Assembly: GCA_006384855.1 (NCBI GenBank)
Contig: VCJN01003585.1
Span: 62,001-126,000 of the forward strand
Length of the DNA stretch: 64,000 bases
Direction: 5' to 3'
Source of the DNA: Tetraselmis striata
Taxonomy: Eukaryota > Chlorophyta > Chlorodendrophyceae > Chlorodendrales > Chlorodendraceae
Shown here: positions 10,491-21,666 of the stretch, piece after piece
How the letters are laid out: each line of letters opens with the position of its first letter
How positions within the stretch are numbered: position 1 is the first letter of the stretch
Made by a program: the position numbers and the translations under genes
The notes under the pieces: generated by a model
Databases searched by the model: none
The model's input: only the letters and a program-made list of their open reading frames with translations
Told to the model about the DNA's origin: nothing

Positions 10491-13300
10491 TAGACGGAGG
10501 CAGTGGCAGTGGCAGCCAAGCGCGACACGGCGGGCTCCGCACCCGGAGTGGGGTTCCGTGCGGGGCCTGCCCCGCTTGGCTGCGCGGCCCTGGGCCGCAA
10601 TCACCGCCGCGCCTGCCACCCACCCTCAGGTAGGCGCAGACACGCACCCATCCTCACCGCCCTCTGAGCCCACACCCGCCCCTGCCGCCTTTGAAGGAGA
10701 CGCCCCTCCTTCTTTACCCCTTAGTTCATATAGTGGCGGACTCCGCGTTAGGTGGCGGGCGCCGCGCGCGCTCCGCACCGCGTCGGCTCCCTCCCGAGCC
10801 GCGATCGCCGCCGCCCGTTGCTCCAGGTTACCCCCCCTCCACCCCCCTCCAACCCCCCCCACCCCCCAAAAAAAGAAACTCTGCCATGCCACTACTACGC
10901 CTATCTGAGCCGTCTCAGACACCGTTTGCTGCTGCTGCTGCGCCGCCAAGTCTGCTCTGAAGGGCGGAGACATCTGGGGCAACCCGGGCGCAGGCGCGCT
11001 GCTGGACACGCTGGAAGGCGTCGAGGCCATCGTGGCGCCGCTCATGTTGCACCTCCCGCCCGCGCCGCCGGCGAGCAACACCGGCATCACCCGAGCAACA
11101 CCCGGTCATCATTTATGTTGTGCTGCTTGCCAGGTGCCCCCCTCCCCCCCGCTCAGCGCCACCACCGCACCCGTGCGCACTTCCAGCGCGGCCCCCACCC
11201 AACGCGACAACACAGCCCAGCCCACCTGCACAGCGCTTCTGCCGCCACCACCCCGACCCTGCCCACCACAGCCACCGCATCCAAACTACTGCGAGGGTGC
11301 CCGTTGGTACCGTCTAATACTAGCAATATGTTATTTGTTTTTTCCACGTGTGTAAACACCATTGCGGCATGTCACCATCAGCTGCTGCTTGTAATAGCTG
11401 CAGGGTAGCCAACAACAGTTAAACAACGGGCATGGAGGGCTCTGAAGGGCCTGGGGCTGCTCCGTCGGCAGGTGCAGGTCGTCGAGCGGGGCGCGGGAGA
11501 GGGTAGTAGGAGTGGAGTCGATGTGGAGATGCCGCTTCCGCGGAACTGGCACCTTGACGTACAGGGCAGCTGAGGCACATGGCTACGTTCATCAGGTATG
11601 CCCAGGCTTCGCACCGCAGCACCACGGCCCAGCCCACCACCACCATCGCACCACGGCCCACTCCCATCACGCCAGCGCCCCCACTCCGCGGCCCCATCAT
11701 CGCACTCCATGCCACCCCCACAACCGCAGCGCCCAAGCGCCCACTATCCACACCCCCAGTCCAGCGCCGCAACCGCAGGGCGCCCACCAAGCGCAACTAC
11801 CACGCTGCCCCAAGCCGCCACCGCCAGCGTTCACCCCCGCCCATCGTCACCCCTGCTTTCCCGCCCACCACCACTTCTGCGCCCGAGCTCAACTTCGCTA
11901 CCACCACAGCGCGACCGCCCACCGCCGCCCCCACCGCTGCAGCCCCCGGCACCACCACAGCCCCAGCCCACCGCGCACAATGCCCCAACCCGCCTCCACC
12001 ACCACCCCACCACCGCACACGATCGCCACCGCCCCCTAGCCGACCACCAGCACAGCGCGCCGCCCAACGCCGCCACTGCTCCCCATCGCCACCGCCACGG
12101 CGCTCCAGCCCACCAACACCACAGCGCACCCGCCCTCCGTCGCCACCGCGCTCTGCCCACCACCACCACCTGGTGGCGGTGGCGCAGATGGCGGCTGGGC
12201 GGGTGGCGTAGCAGAGGGCGCGCAGCAGGTGTGCCACTGCGCCCTGCAGCTGCTGGGCGCGGGTGTCGGGGTAGCCGGTGGCGGCTAGGCGGGCGGTGCG
12301 GCGGATGACACGCAGCAGGTACGCTGCTGCCGGGGATTTTTTGGTGGTGGCTGGGCTGGGGGGGGGGGGGGGGGGGGGGGAGGGGGCAGGGGTTGATTCC
12401 TGATGGCAGCTCTGCCAGGATAGGGCTGCGCCATGGGGAGATGCACCGTATTGAGGCGCAGCCCGAGGAGGGCGCAGGATGTGGCAGCTTTGGCGGGCAG
12501 GCAGCGCCAGCGGAGGCGCCAGGCTGCCCGGCGGTGCTCGGGAAAGGGTGCAGGGCACCGTGCTGGGAATTCTGTAACAACTCCATGTACATTTCCTGCG
12601 ACCCCGGTGCATCCGCAGCGGCGGCCTGGGTGGGTGCAACGGCATAGCTAGCTGCACTAAGAGTGCATGCCAGCGGATGGATGCTTGAGGGGGGTGGGAA
12701 GAAGGTGTGTGTGTGGGTGGGAGGGGGGGAAAGGGTAACGGTGACCGACGCGACCGTGATCGCCATCGCCGCCGTAGGAGCACAATCTCATAGAGAAGGT
12801 AGGACCCCCCCCCCCTCTCTTTTGTGTGTCACAGACTTGCAGCGGGACGTGGGCAGACATGGCGGCGATCAGTGCCGCGGGGTGGTGCCTCCGCTGGTGG
12901 GCCTGCCGGCGCCGGGATGTGGGCGGCGCGTACAGGTGGTAGCGCCGTAGAGCCTGGGCGGTGGCCTGCATGTGGTGGTCAATTGGGGAGAATGCACGGC
13001 AATGGGGTAATTGCCGGTGCTCAAGGGCCTGCTTGCGCCCGGGCACGACAGCTGCCGGGTGGGCGCCCCCGGCAAGGCGCTGGCCAACCTGGCACTGGAG
13101 GAGTCGCTGCGTGCGCAGATGCTGGCGGGCGGCGCGTTGCCGGCGCTGGTGCACATGTCCAACCCAAGCAGCGCCTCGGCCCCACCCTCTCACCGTACAC
13201 GTACTAGATTCCAGCACCGCTTCGCGCGCCACGTAATTTCCTACATTCTTGTTGTAATGCGTAATTCACACGGCGTATCCGAGCCTTTCACGTGCCCTAG
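9900..13300. other. Low-complexity region with unresolved exons
   Basis: From 11100 to 12160 the plus strand is extremely C/A-rich (proline, histidine and threonine codons in every frame). From 12165 to 12780 the plus strand becomes G-rich instead. Possible coding pieces are a plus-strand stretch reading GNPGAGALLDTLEGVEAI near 10975-11040, and a minus-strand stretch reading AYLLRVIRRTARLAATGY near 12320-12170. Neither could be linked into a gene. Most long ORFs here are products of base composition. Confidence 0.3.
13011..13170 (+). CDS. Possible armadillo-repeat exon
   Basis: The plus strand reads GKALANLALEESLRAQMLAG followed by GALPALVHMSN. This fits the armadillo consensus (aLaNLa, then a helix, then GaiPaLv). 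No canonical donor follows the SN codons and flanking exons are uncertain. It is either a single exon of a gene I cannot assemble or a gene fragment. Confidence 0.4.
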
Positions 13301-13679
13301 TGCCCCCCCCCCCCCCCCCCCCGGGGTTGCTGCATACTTATACCGGGTATTTTTCTCAGCTCGAGTGTACAAGCACATAATTATGTGCGCCTCCTCCACA
13401 CGCAGGGCCAACCCCATGACAAGCTGCGGTCCCACCACTACCGCACGCCCCTCGATGCTCACACGAGGCCAGGTCGGGAGATGCACCCGGTATCTTTCTC
13501 AGGTGGCGTGCATATGCATATACGCGCGCGACAACTTCCCGGCATATGACGAATGCAGCAACCCCTCCCCCCCCCCCCCCTGCTAAATGTAAACGTGGCT
13601 TTTTGCGGCGGCGCTCATGGTAACTCACCTTAAAAAAATAGCGCTGTCCTAGATCTGTCAGCCAGCTGGACAGCACCCT

Positions 13680-15071
13680 TCACGTGGGCTCATCGGCAGA
13701 TACGCCGAGGCAGGGCAGGCAGCCCGGCAGTCGCCGTCGCCTAGGCCGCACCGCGTCCCCTCCCCCCTTGGGCGCCTGTGGTGTCGGGCCGCTGTGCCGC
13801 TCCGCCTCCGCAAGCTTGCCTCTGTCCTTTGCATCAGCCGTGGTTTCCAGGGCACGGAGCCGCTCCAGCGCCTCTGCAGCGGTCGGGCGGCCCGCAGGGT
13901 CGCGGCTCCAGCACGCATGCACCAGGTCTATGATGCCCTGCGGGCAGTCTCGTCGAAAGCTCGGGCTCCAGTCGCCGCTCACCATCGCCGTGGCGCCCGT
14001 CCCCGCGGTGTGGCCTGCCAGCGCGGCCTGGTAGAGCACAGTGGTGCCATTGAACATTTCGTATGTGACCATGCCGAAGGAGTACATGTCGCTCTTGTCG
14101 TTCATGATGGTCGATATCCGTGCCTCGGGTGAAGAGTAGATGGGCGTGCCGGTGGAGCCGGTGTTCATGCTGACGGCCTCATCCACATGCGAGCTGAACA
14201 GAGGCTGTGTACCCCTCCTGCTGGCACACACCGGGCGCACGTCTTGGCGCGTGCTGAACGTGGAGCGCTTCTGCAGCTGAGTTCGCTGGTCCCTAGAGTG
14301 AGCACGCGTCGATGTTCGCGCGCTCCCTGGGGCCTGTGGGGATGATGGCTGACGGTAGACTGCGCGACTGCTGACGGCGCGCCGTGGGGGGGCAGGGGCT
14401 CTGCCAGTCGCGCGGAGTGACACAGGGGAGGGCCGCCGGTCGCGGTGTGCATCCAGACCGGCCACGCCCTCGGTTGTGTCATGAGGCTGCTCCGCCGGCG
14501 CATGCACCTCCTTGCAGGCCAGCCCCCAGTCCAGCAGCTTGATGTCCGCAGCGTGCAGGTTGGCGGATGTGAGCCCCAGGTTGCGCAGCTTGATATCGCG
14601 ATGGAGGAGGTGGTGCTCGCGGTGCACGTACGCCAGCGCGTCCGCGAGCTGGGTGCACCAGCGCAGCGCATCACGCCGCGTGTAGGCGCTCTCCCCCGGC
14701 GCTACCACCTGCTTCTCCATGACATCCAGCAGCGTCGGGCCATCCACGAGCTCCAGCGCCGTGTAAAGACTCTGCAGCGTTCCGTCCACGGTGCCGATGC
14801 CCAGCAGGCGGATGATGTGCGGGTGCGCCAGGGAGCCCAGCACGGATGCCTCGCGGAGGAAGTGGTTCACCTGCTGTACGTTGGGCCGCCGCGCGCTGTG
14901 GAAGCGCTTCACCGCCACCAGCTGCGCGTAGTTGTCGCCTGCCATCTTCAGGCGGCAGCGCTCCACGTACCCATTGGCCCCCGTCCCCAGCTCGCCCAGC
15001 GGCGTCAGCTCGCAGCGCCCGCCGGTGGTGCCTTCCTCCAGCACCACGATGTCCGGGTTGATTGGCTCGCA
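13680..15071 (-). CDS. Protein kinase (TKL-like) with a long activation-segment insertion, 3' exon
   Basis: One open exon follows an acceptor at 15072-15074 (gcgcag). Counting from Val 15047 as residue 1, the glycine loop GELGTGANGYV is at 18-28 and the VAVK lysine is Lys47. The alpha-C glutamate is Glu66 in FLREAS, and HRDIKLRN spans 149-156. The magnesium-binding motif is DWG (173-175) instead of DFG. TPIYSSPEA, equivalent to the APE motif, comes only at residues 301-309. About 110 Arg/Ser/Pro-rich residues are therefore inserted in the activation segment; the insertion is fully open and needs no intron. SDMYSFG and a CWSRDPAGRPTA end follow, then a basic tail. All core catalytic residues are present, so it may be active. 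The N-terminal exon(s) upstream of 15071 were not found, and there is no ATG at the exon start. Confidence 0.85.
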   Translation of the reverse strand, partial: CEPINPDIVVLEEGTTGGRCELTPLGELGTGANGYVERCRLKMAGDNYAQLVAVKRFHSARRPNVQQVNHFLREASVLGSLAHPHIIRLLGIGTVDGTLQSLYTALELVDGPTLLDVMEKQVVAPGESAYTRRDALRWCTQLADALAYVHREHHLLHRDIKLRNLGLTSANLHAADIKLLDWGLACKEVHAPAEQPHDTTEGVAGLDAHRDRRPSPVSLRATGRAPAPPRRAVSSRAVYRQPSSPQAPGSARTSTRAHSRDQRTQLQKRSTFSTRQDVRPVCASRRGTQPLFSSHVDEAVSMNTGSTGTPIYSSPEARISTIMNDKSDMYSFGMVTYEMFNGTTVLYQAALAGHTAGTGATAMVSGDWSPSFRRDCPQGIIDLVHACWSRDPAGRPTAAEALERLRALETTADAKDRGKLAEAERHSGPTPQAPKGGGDAVRPRRRRLPGCLPCLGVSADEPT

Positions 15072-16070
15072 CTGCGCTTATCAGCGCGCTGGCGGTCACC
15101 AGGTCGGTGCCGCAGCGCAGCATCGTGGCCCGCCCCGCAGCCGCACTACTCCAGCTGTCCTCAGGCGTTCAGGCACAAGGGCGCAGCACTACGCCGCTTC
15201 CGGCGTCGAGTCGACCCCCGTCACTGGTACCAGTAAGCGACATTTCAGTGCGTACGCGGAGGAACGCGCCGCATGCCACCTTCCTGCCTTTGCTCGCCCG
15301 TTCCTGGGGCGGCCCCTTGTCCGTCGGATGGCAGGGGCCCAGTGCACACGTACGACTGCCGCCCGTCCGGACGAGGGGGGTGCGGCAACTGAGGATAGAC
15401 CGCTGAAGGCACCAGTTGTGTTGAGTGTTGGGGTTGGTTGCGTAACTCAGCCCCCCGGGTACAGGTAATACTCGTTAGAGTACGAGTACGGGTACCCTGC
15501 ATGACAGAGCTACCTACATCACTGCATAAAGTACTGATCGTTGATGGTTACAGGGAGAGCGTATATTGCTACTGCGTAAAGTATTGCAGTTGAAATTGCA
15601 GTTGCAATATAAAGTCGTAGAAATATAGCCCGAAGGTATTTCCAGAAGTGCACGTTGTGACGGATACTTTTTACTACAACGCTGATTGCGGGGAAATTTA
15701 ATTTCAAAACGACTATGGTTTTCTTCGAATGCACGTGGATGAAACGTAGAGATTTCGCCATTTCTTTATGAGGCCTTTGGGGGCTGCGCGCCGCGTAACC
15801 GCTATATGGGGTTTGTAGGGTTTGAGGTGTTAGGGTTTGTACCCTGTAAAACCCGTACATAGGTATCAATGGGGTACGGATACGGGTTCCTGTAAATACC
15901 CTCCCCGCATATGTGTAGTCATCCGCGCGCTCGCTGAGGCGAATAATACATAAACAACCTCTAGCACGAAAATGCTGGCCTGGGGCGGCGGTGGCTCAAG
16001 TGCCTCACATCAGTTGCTTTGGCAAGGGCAACAGCGCACCTGAGGCTTCTCAGGGCTGAGCGGGTGCAGT
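15072..16070. other. Intergenic or 5' region between the kinase and AC19 genes
   Basis: Missing first exon(s) of the kinase may lie near 15100-15500 but none is convincing. A GTAC-rich patch is at 15470-15500. The stretch 15800-15850 has degenerate gggttt words. The word ggttacagggagagcgt at about 15545 recurs at about 20118. Confidence 0.4.
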
Positions 16071-17060
16071 ATGGTGGAAGATAGCAAGGTGGGTTGCACT
16101 CCGGTCCGCGGGTCGGGGCGTATAGGAGCGTCGCCGTATTTTCGCCGCCGCCGTCATCTCCCCCCCCCCCCCCACCCCCAACAGCCGACTTGCTCGGCCG
16201 CCCTTCTGAAACACAAACTCACAGCTAAGGTCGCTGAACCCCGTGAAAAAACCCAGGGCGCCTCCGGGCACACTTTTACATTGGAGAATGAGGACCACAC
16301 GCTAGCTAACGCGCTGCGCTACATGCTGAACGGCAGGTGCGAGCGGGCTTGCCTGAGCTGACCCCCCCCCCCCCCCCCCCCGGTGAATCGGCACCCAGCG
16401 CTGTCCTGGCCTTACCAATCCACCCCTCCCTCCCATCTCAGCTTGCACGTGGAGTTTGCCGGGTACAGCATCCCGCACCCCTCGGAGAACAGTGTGAATA
16501 TCCGGGTGCAGACAACAGGTGGGCCGCTGCCACACTCGCCATCCTCACCCTCACCCACATCCTCACCATCCGCCTCATCCCCAGCCTCACCATTGCTATA
16601 ATCCCTATCATCAACTTCACCATCTTCGTCATCCTCATCCTAACCATCGCCATCGCCCTCACCCGCACCCGCATCCTCACCATCCGCCTCATCCCCAGCC
16701 TCACCATTGCTATAATCCCTACCATGAACTTCACCATCTTCGTCATCCTCATCCTAACCATCGCCATCGCCCTCACCCTCACTATCGCCATCATCTTCAT
16801 CAAATCTCTCAGCATCGCCGCCCGCCCTCGTGCACCAGGCTCTGCCTGCCGGCAGCCCCATGCCTCCCTGCGTCATGTGCCTCAATGACGCAACCGCTTG
16901 CCTGCGGCGGGCAGGGGAGAAGTCGGCGAGCGACGTGCTGCGCGAGGCACTGGGGCAGCTGGCGGAGCAGAGCGAGCACATCAAGGCCACCTTCTCGCAG
17001 GCGGTGGAGGACTTCCGGGCGGCGCAGGGCAGCGCGCCGATGGAGGAGGACAGCGACTGA
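16071..17060 (+). CDS. RPAC19: DNA-directed RNA polymerases I and III subunit AC19 (RPB11-like)
   Basis: Four exons give a protein of about 130 residues: 16071-16088, 16185-16336, 16442-16518 and 16915-17060 (TGA). All introns are GT-AG and the phases match. The family signature is unmistakable: FTLENEDHTLANALRY (exon 2), VEFAGYSIPHPSEN followed by IRVQTTG (exon 3), then the C-terminal helix REALGQLAEQSEHIKATF (exon 4). AC19 pairs with AC40 as the alpha-like dimer of RNA polymerases I and III in the nucleus. Length and domain match the family, with a short acidic tail (PMEEDSD). Introns 1 and 2 carry sense-strand C runs, and intron 3 holds a C/T/A-rich minisatellite (about 16530-16815). It is convergent with ORC6, the stop codons lying about 75 bp apart. 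The first exon (MVEDSK) is the least certain part, because intron 1 is a multiple of three. Confidence 0.9.
16530..16815. repeat. Intronic minisatellite in AC19 intron 3
   Basis: Two long units, roughly 16555-16660 and 16675-16780, share catccgcctcatccccagcc and accatcgccatcgccctcac. The tract is strongly C-rich on the sense strand. Confidence 0.7.
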
Positions 17061-17133
17061 TATACTCGTATACACGCACAGCGGCGCAGCCCCCCCCCCC
17101 CCCCCCCCCCCCCCCTTTGCTAGCTGGGCCCGG

Positions 17134-18563
17134 TCACTTGCCCGCCGCCGGCGCAAAGCTCAGAGTGGCCTGCTTTGCCTTCTTGGGCGGCCCCTGGGCA
17201 GCGGCCGGCCGCTCGCGGATCTCTGTCAGCACGCGCTCCCGCCACTTGGCGGCCTCCTGCAATCCACGAATCAGCCTGCTGAGCGTCTGCCTGCTCCCGC
17301 GTCCCGCCCCCAGAGCGCCCCTCAGGGATGGAGAGAGAGAGAGAGGGGGGGGGGGGGGGGGGGGGGGGGGGCTTACCTCGCGTGCCGCGTCCTTGCTGCT
17401 CAGGGCGGTGGGGTCCAGGATGCCATCCTCCACCTGCCCGCCGGTGGTTCTGAAATCCACAGCATGCGCCCGCTTAGGATTTAAGGTTCAGGTCCAGAAG
17501 GGTTTTAGAGCTTGAAGCACCAAACCTGAAACACCTCAAAATGGATCTACCCCATAAATGACCTGTAAGAACCCTAAGACCCTATAGGAGACCCCCCCCC
17601 CCCCCCCCCCCCCTTCCGCACTAAGGTAGTACAACTAAGCCATGGCCATGTCGTATCTCGTTGAGTTGTGGGAACATGGAGCGGGGGCGGGGGGGGGGGG
17701 GGGGGGGGGGGAGGGTGGAGCACCCGATGATGTCGAGCAGCTCCCGGTTCCGCTTCACATCGCCCGCGCGCTTCTTCTGCTTGGCGACGCCCACCATGTC
17801 AAAGCAGAGCTCGTTGACCGAGTTGACCTATGTGCGGCACCAGCGGGGCGGCGACAGCGCTCACGGAGCAGGCAGCACGAGCGAGCACCACCCCACAAGG
17901 CGCCGGGAGGCGTGCGGATAGGGCACGGGCATGGAGCGCCGCACCGCGCGCCCAAACTCCGCCTCGTCCGCCACCGCCAGCCTCAAGATGTCGTCCCTGT
18001 CCACACGCGGCACCTGCGGGCAGCCGTGGGCAAGCGGGGCGCGGTCCCGTAATCACTTCTGCCGTTTCTTTTCACTCTGGGGACAGGGGACTGCATGGAA
18101 ACCATGGGCATGCGACCTTCTAACATTGTGTATTTGATTGTTTTTATGAGCAGTAATAATAGGTCGATTCTTCAAGCTGTTGCTTCACAAGAATCACAAA
18201 GCAGTGAATACATTCCAATTTGATAGCTTAAGGAACAGCTCTATAAACACACATTATAATAAGCAACAGTTATGATTGAAAGCTACAGGCATTAAAAAAG
18301 ACTCTCAAAATGTCAATTCCCGTCAATTGTACGTCTTAGTTGGTCTCCAATTTCTCATACATCATGCCGCCTCAAAGACGCGGCTCATGTCCCAGGGTGC
18401 TGCACCGCATCGAACCGCATCGGCCTACCTTGCTTTTCTTGGCTAGCAGCCAGAACACAGCAGCGATGAACACAGGCCGCCCAAAGTCCGCGCGTGCGCG
18501 CTCCGCAGGTGGCAGCGCCTGAACGTAGCGCTCCTGAGCAGGCGGAGCCAGCGGAGGCGGTGT

Positions 18564-18594
<31 letters not shown>

Positions 18595-19700
18595 GGGGGG
18601 GGTCATTGAGCAGAGGTATTCGGCGGAGGGAATAGACCAGTGCGATACTGCGGGCGCCGTGCTGGCGTACCTTGAACGCCTTCAGAGTGCGCTCCACACT
18701 TGGCTCCAAGCGCACGCATCTGCGACGCAGTAGCAGCTCAGCCACTCGGGCTCTTGGCGTTCGGATGAGCTTATCCGCAAGGGCAGAGGCGAGGGGGGGG
18801 GGGGTACCCGAACTGCTCCACTAGCTGGCGCGCTGTCACGCGGCTGCTCAGCCCCAGCAGCTTCTGCATCATAAGGAAGTTCTTGCGGTACACCTGCATG
18901 GATGCAACCACAGCCACAGCAAAAGCCACGGCCCCCAGGGCCAGAAGCAGGTGAGCTCTGGCTCCCCTCCCGCTGGCTGCCCACACGTGCCCATCGCGAC
19001 ATGCCCGCTGATCAGCTCTAATCCGTCCCCACCTTTTCCGGAGCGCCGCTCATCATCTGGAACTGCGCCCGCGGTGGCGGCTCCGCTAGCCCCAGCCTGT
19101 ACCATGGTCCGTGCTCGTCAATGGACGCAGGCTGCGGTGCAATGATGCCGGCAGTTGCCTCATTGATGCCAGAGGCAGCAAGCACCATGGTATGAGGATG
19201 GGGGGCGGTCGGGGGGGCATGCTGGGCGCAGCAAGCTCACGTGGTGGCCGCTAGCTCCAGGCAGACCGCCGGCCTGCAGATCTCCGCCTGCGCGATGGTG
19301 GATCCATCGCCATGCAGCACTCAGGTAGGGCTGCGAGGCGAAGGTGGCCGCAGTGGCCTGACGCACATAATGCCCATATGAATGGGTGATATGCATTTGC
19401 AGGTGGCGTGCATCAAGCTCCGCCCCCTCCCACCGCTGACGCCCGCCCCAGCCTGAGATCTTGTCGTCCGTGTATTTTACTCTGCGCTAAGGGGCTGTTC
19501 GCCAGCACCCTGGCGTTGTGTCGGGCGGGGACCTGGGCGGGGGCGGGGACGGGTGGCGGGGGGGGGGGGGGGGGGGGGGGTGTCACCTCGCCCAGTCCCT
19601 GGCTCATACGCACGCTGATGCGCCGCACGTACTCCTTCGCCTTCTCAGCCAACCGGGCGCGGTCCGCCGGTCCGCCCGCCAACCGGACCCGCGCTGCCAT
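17134..19700 (-). CDS. ORC6: Origin recognition complex subunit 6
   Basis: Ten exons with perfect GT-AG phasing give 283 residues, essentially the length of plant ORC6: 19700-19587, 19287-19241, 19096-19033, 18893-18808, 18719-18671, 18533-18429, 18013-17927, 17827-17724, 17449-17377, 17256-17134. Recognisable pieces in order are AEKAKEYVRRISV, AEICRPAVCLELAATTLG, VYRKNFLMMQKLLG with LVEQFGCVRLEPSV, LPPAERARADFGRPVF, and NELCFDMVGVAKQKKRAGDV leading into KRNRELLDI. The tail KKAKQATLSF resembles the basic KRxRQASLNF tail of plant ORC6 and a PCNA-interacting box. ORC6 joins the six-subunit complex that marks replication origins and helps load MCM2-7. The start is the ATG at 19700, which gives the expected N-terminal helix. 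Introns 1, 4, 5, 8 and 9 contain sense-strand C runs. Confidence 0.93.
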
Positions 19701-20222
19701 TTTATCCACCACGAGCGCTTACACTCATGGCGGTCTCTCCGGAGCGGGGGGGGGCTCTGAGAGAGGAGTGGAGTGCGCGCTCAAGGTGGGGGGGGGGGCT
19801 GACGAATGCCTGCAGCGGGAATACTGTCTCGGCACGGCGCGAGTGCCGGTACCGGCAGGGCGGGGCGCAGTCGGCGGGCCAAATAGGCGAATAGGTGAGG
19901 ATCCCTCGTTCTACCCTCACAGGAGGCGGCTCGTCATACTCCAGCAGCTGACAGGCCCACGAGGCCACGAGGGACATGGGTTGATATGCGGACTGAGGAA
20001 TATGAATGTATTCGCGAAGCGACGCTACGGTGCGCACCTCAGAAACGTGCTGCTGTGGGATTTTGAATTCATATATTTTTGTCGGATCAGCATCATCACG
20101 CGACGTTTATCTTTTTGGTTACAGGGAGAGCGTCAAGAGAATGCACGGAAAGTACAGGGGAAGGAAAAAGCTTAAATGTAGACGTTACTAGGAGTATTCC
20201 TTGTACGGGTAAACCGGTACCT
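19701..20222. other. Intergenic region upstream of ORC6
   Basis: This is the presumed ORC6 promoter side. It has short G runs (about 19747-19797) and no convincing gene. A word shared with 15545 (ggttacagggagagcgt) lies at about 20118. Confidence 0.4.
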
Positions 20223-21556
20223 GTACAATTACATGAGCTAGCAGCAGAAGGCGATGTCGGAAATCACCAAAATAAAAGGCAATCAGAAAGGTCCTCTACA
20301 GCGACTGCGGGGTGGAAGCAGTAACATGAGAAGACGCAGAGTGGGCACGAGCACACGCATCAGACTTGGCCATCTGCACACCGGCAGAGAGAATGCCGCC
20401 CAGGATACCATGCACGCAAGCCGAGACCCGCTGCAACAGCCCCCACCGTGTGCGCGACAGGTGACGGCGAAACTCAGCACGTTGGCTGGCGACAAAGTTT
20501 CGAAGTGCCTGAACGGATTGACCACGAAGAAAGCAAGAGGTCGGGGCGGAAGGACCGCCAGGGAAGTTGCGCACAGCCAACAGCACCGCGAAGATGTAGA
20601 CCACCGTCAAAGCGGACTTCCCGAGACCTCACGGCCGCGGTCCTCAACCACAAAAGGGTAGTACCGGTGAACACCCTGCACTGGGGCGGAAGACGCCCGG
20701 TCCGCTGCCAACTTAGCATGCTCCGCCTCGGTCGCCGCGATTCCCGGGGTGCACCAACGGGGGTCGTTGCTCCAAGTGGGGGTCGTGGAGGACACACACG
20801 CGAAGTCGATCATGTAATCGCACGCCGCCGCCCCCCACCCCGCCCGCGTCAGGTCCGACGGCCGCGAGCGGTCCGCTGGGCGCAGCCCACTCGTCTCAAG
20901 GGTCAAGTCGCCGGCTCCCGAGCGGTCCCGGTCAAGCACCTCCCCCGCATCAATTGCCAAAGATGCCCACGGATTCTTCAAAGCGGTATGCATGCGGTGC
21001 TTGTAGTTCGCTACGGGGCATATGGGTAGATGATCCACGATGAAATCCGTAGCGCTCCGGTTCGAGCCATCCGTAGAGCGAAGCCATAAGGGATCAATAC
21101 CACACGTTGAGCCAGGGCAAGTGACAAGCGCGGAACCTCGGCGCGGGCAAAGGCCCAGTACCCGCGCAGCGGCGGCCGAATAAGCAGCATGGGGAATCTT
21201 GCAGGCTGACTCGTGATCCGACTGGAAAAGAGATAGGGAGCCCGGCCCGCACGCGCCGTACACGCGCAGGGTATCAAGTCGCGAGGCCGCTGCACCAGTA
21301 GTACGTTGGAAGCTGAGATCGAGGGCCACGAAGTCACGCAAGCGAATCGCACGGCTGAGGTGGCGTTGGACAACCATGGTCGTGGGTTGATCATCGGAGG
21401 TCGCACCCGAACCCGTACCCGAGGGCGGAGCAGTAGAACCTGGCAACCGGTACTTGTATACCGTAACGCGAGGAGGATGCTTGTGAGGGAATGTGCGCTG
21501 GTGGTGGCTATTCCGCTATGGTGGTGGTCGAGTATCATCTGATTACAGGCCGACAC
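20223..21556 (-). pseudogene. Remnant of a non-LTR retroelement protein: zinc knuckle plus restriction-like endonuclease-type region
   Basis: The main frame (21446-20607) contains a CCHC-like arrangement (TCPGSTCG, then DHLPICPVANYKHRMHTAL). An RPSD/CDYMIDFACVSSTTPT segment follows, then AEHAKLAADRAS and HRYYPFVVEDRGR. Known: this order (C..C, DH..C......H, then a PD-(D/E)xK-like core and a [Y/F]xPFVVE motif) is seen at the C-terminus of RLE-type LINE proteins in algae and fungi. Downstream in another frame, 20610-20296 continues with a helical tail, so at least one frameshift is present. No RT core is seen upstream. The copy is truncated and dead. A 45-bp word next to its downstream end (20229-20273) recurs at 3566-3610. 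Confidence 0.6.
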
Positions 21557-21666
21557 GCGCCGTGCCTGATATATCAGGCGACGCGATGTGGCCGACAGGG
21601 CGCGGTGCAGCCCGCCATATGACGGGCGCGCGCTACGCGCCTATTGTGTTATGATGATTAGGGCTA

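Noticed and set aside
11512..12783. Several ORFs of 200-330 codons on both strands
   Set aside because: They are proline/histidine/threonine or glycine/arginine/tryptophan repeats forced by a C/A-rich or G-rich tract. All frames are open and no domain or codon pattern supports any of them.
15800..15850. Interstitial telomere-like gggttt words
   Set aside because: Only three degenerate units resembling TTTAGGG, with different spacing. Another single unit and a half near 33508 is too short to mean anything.
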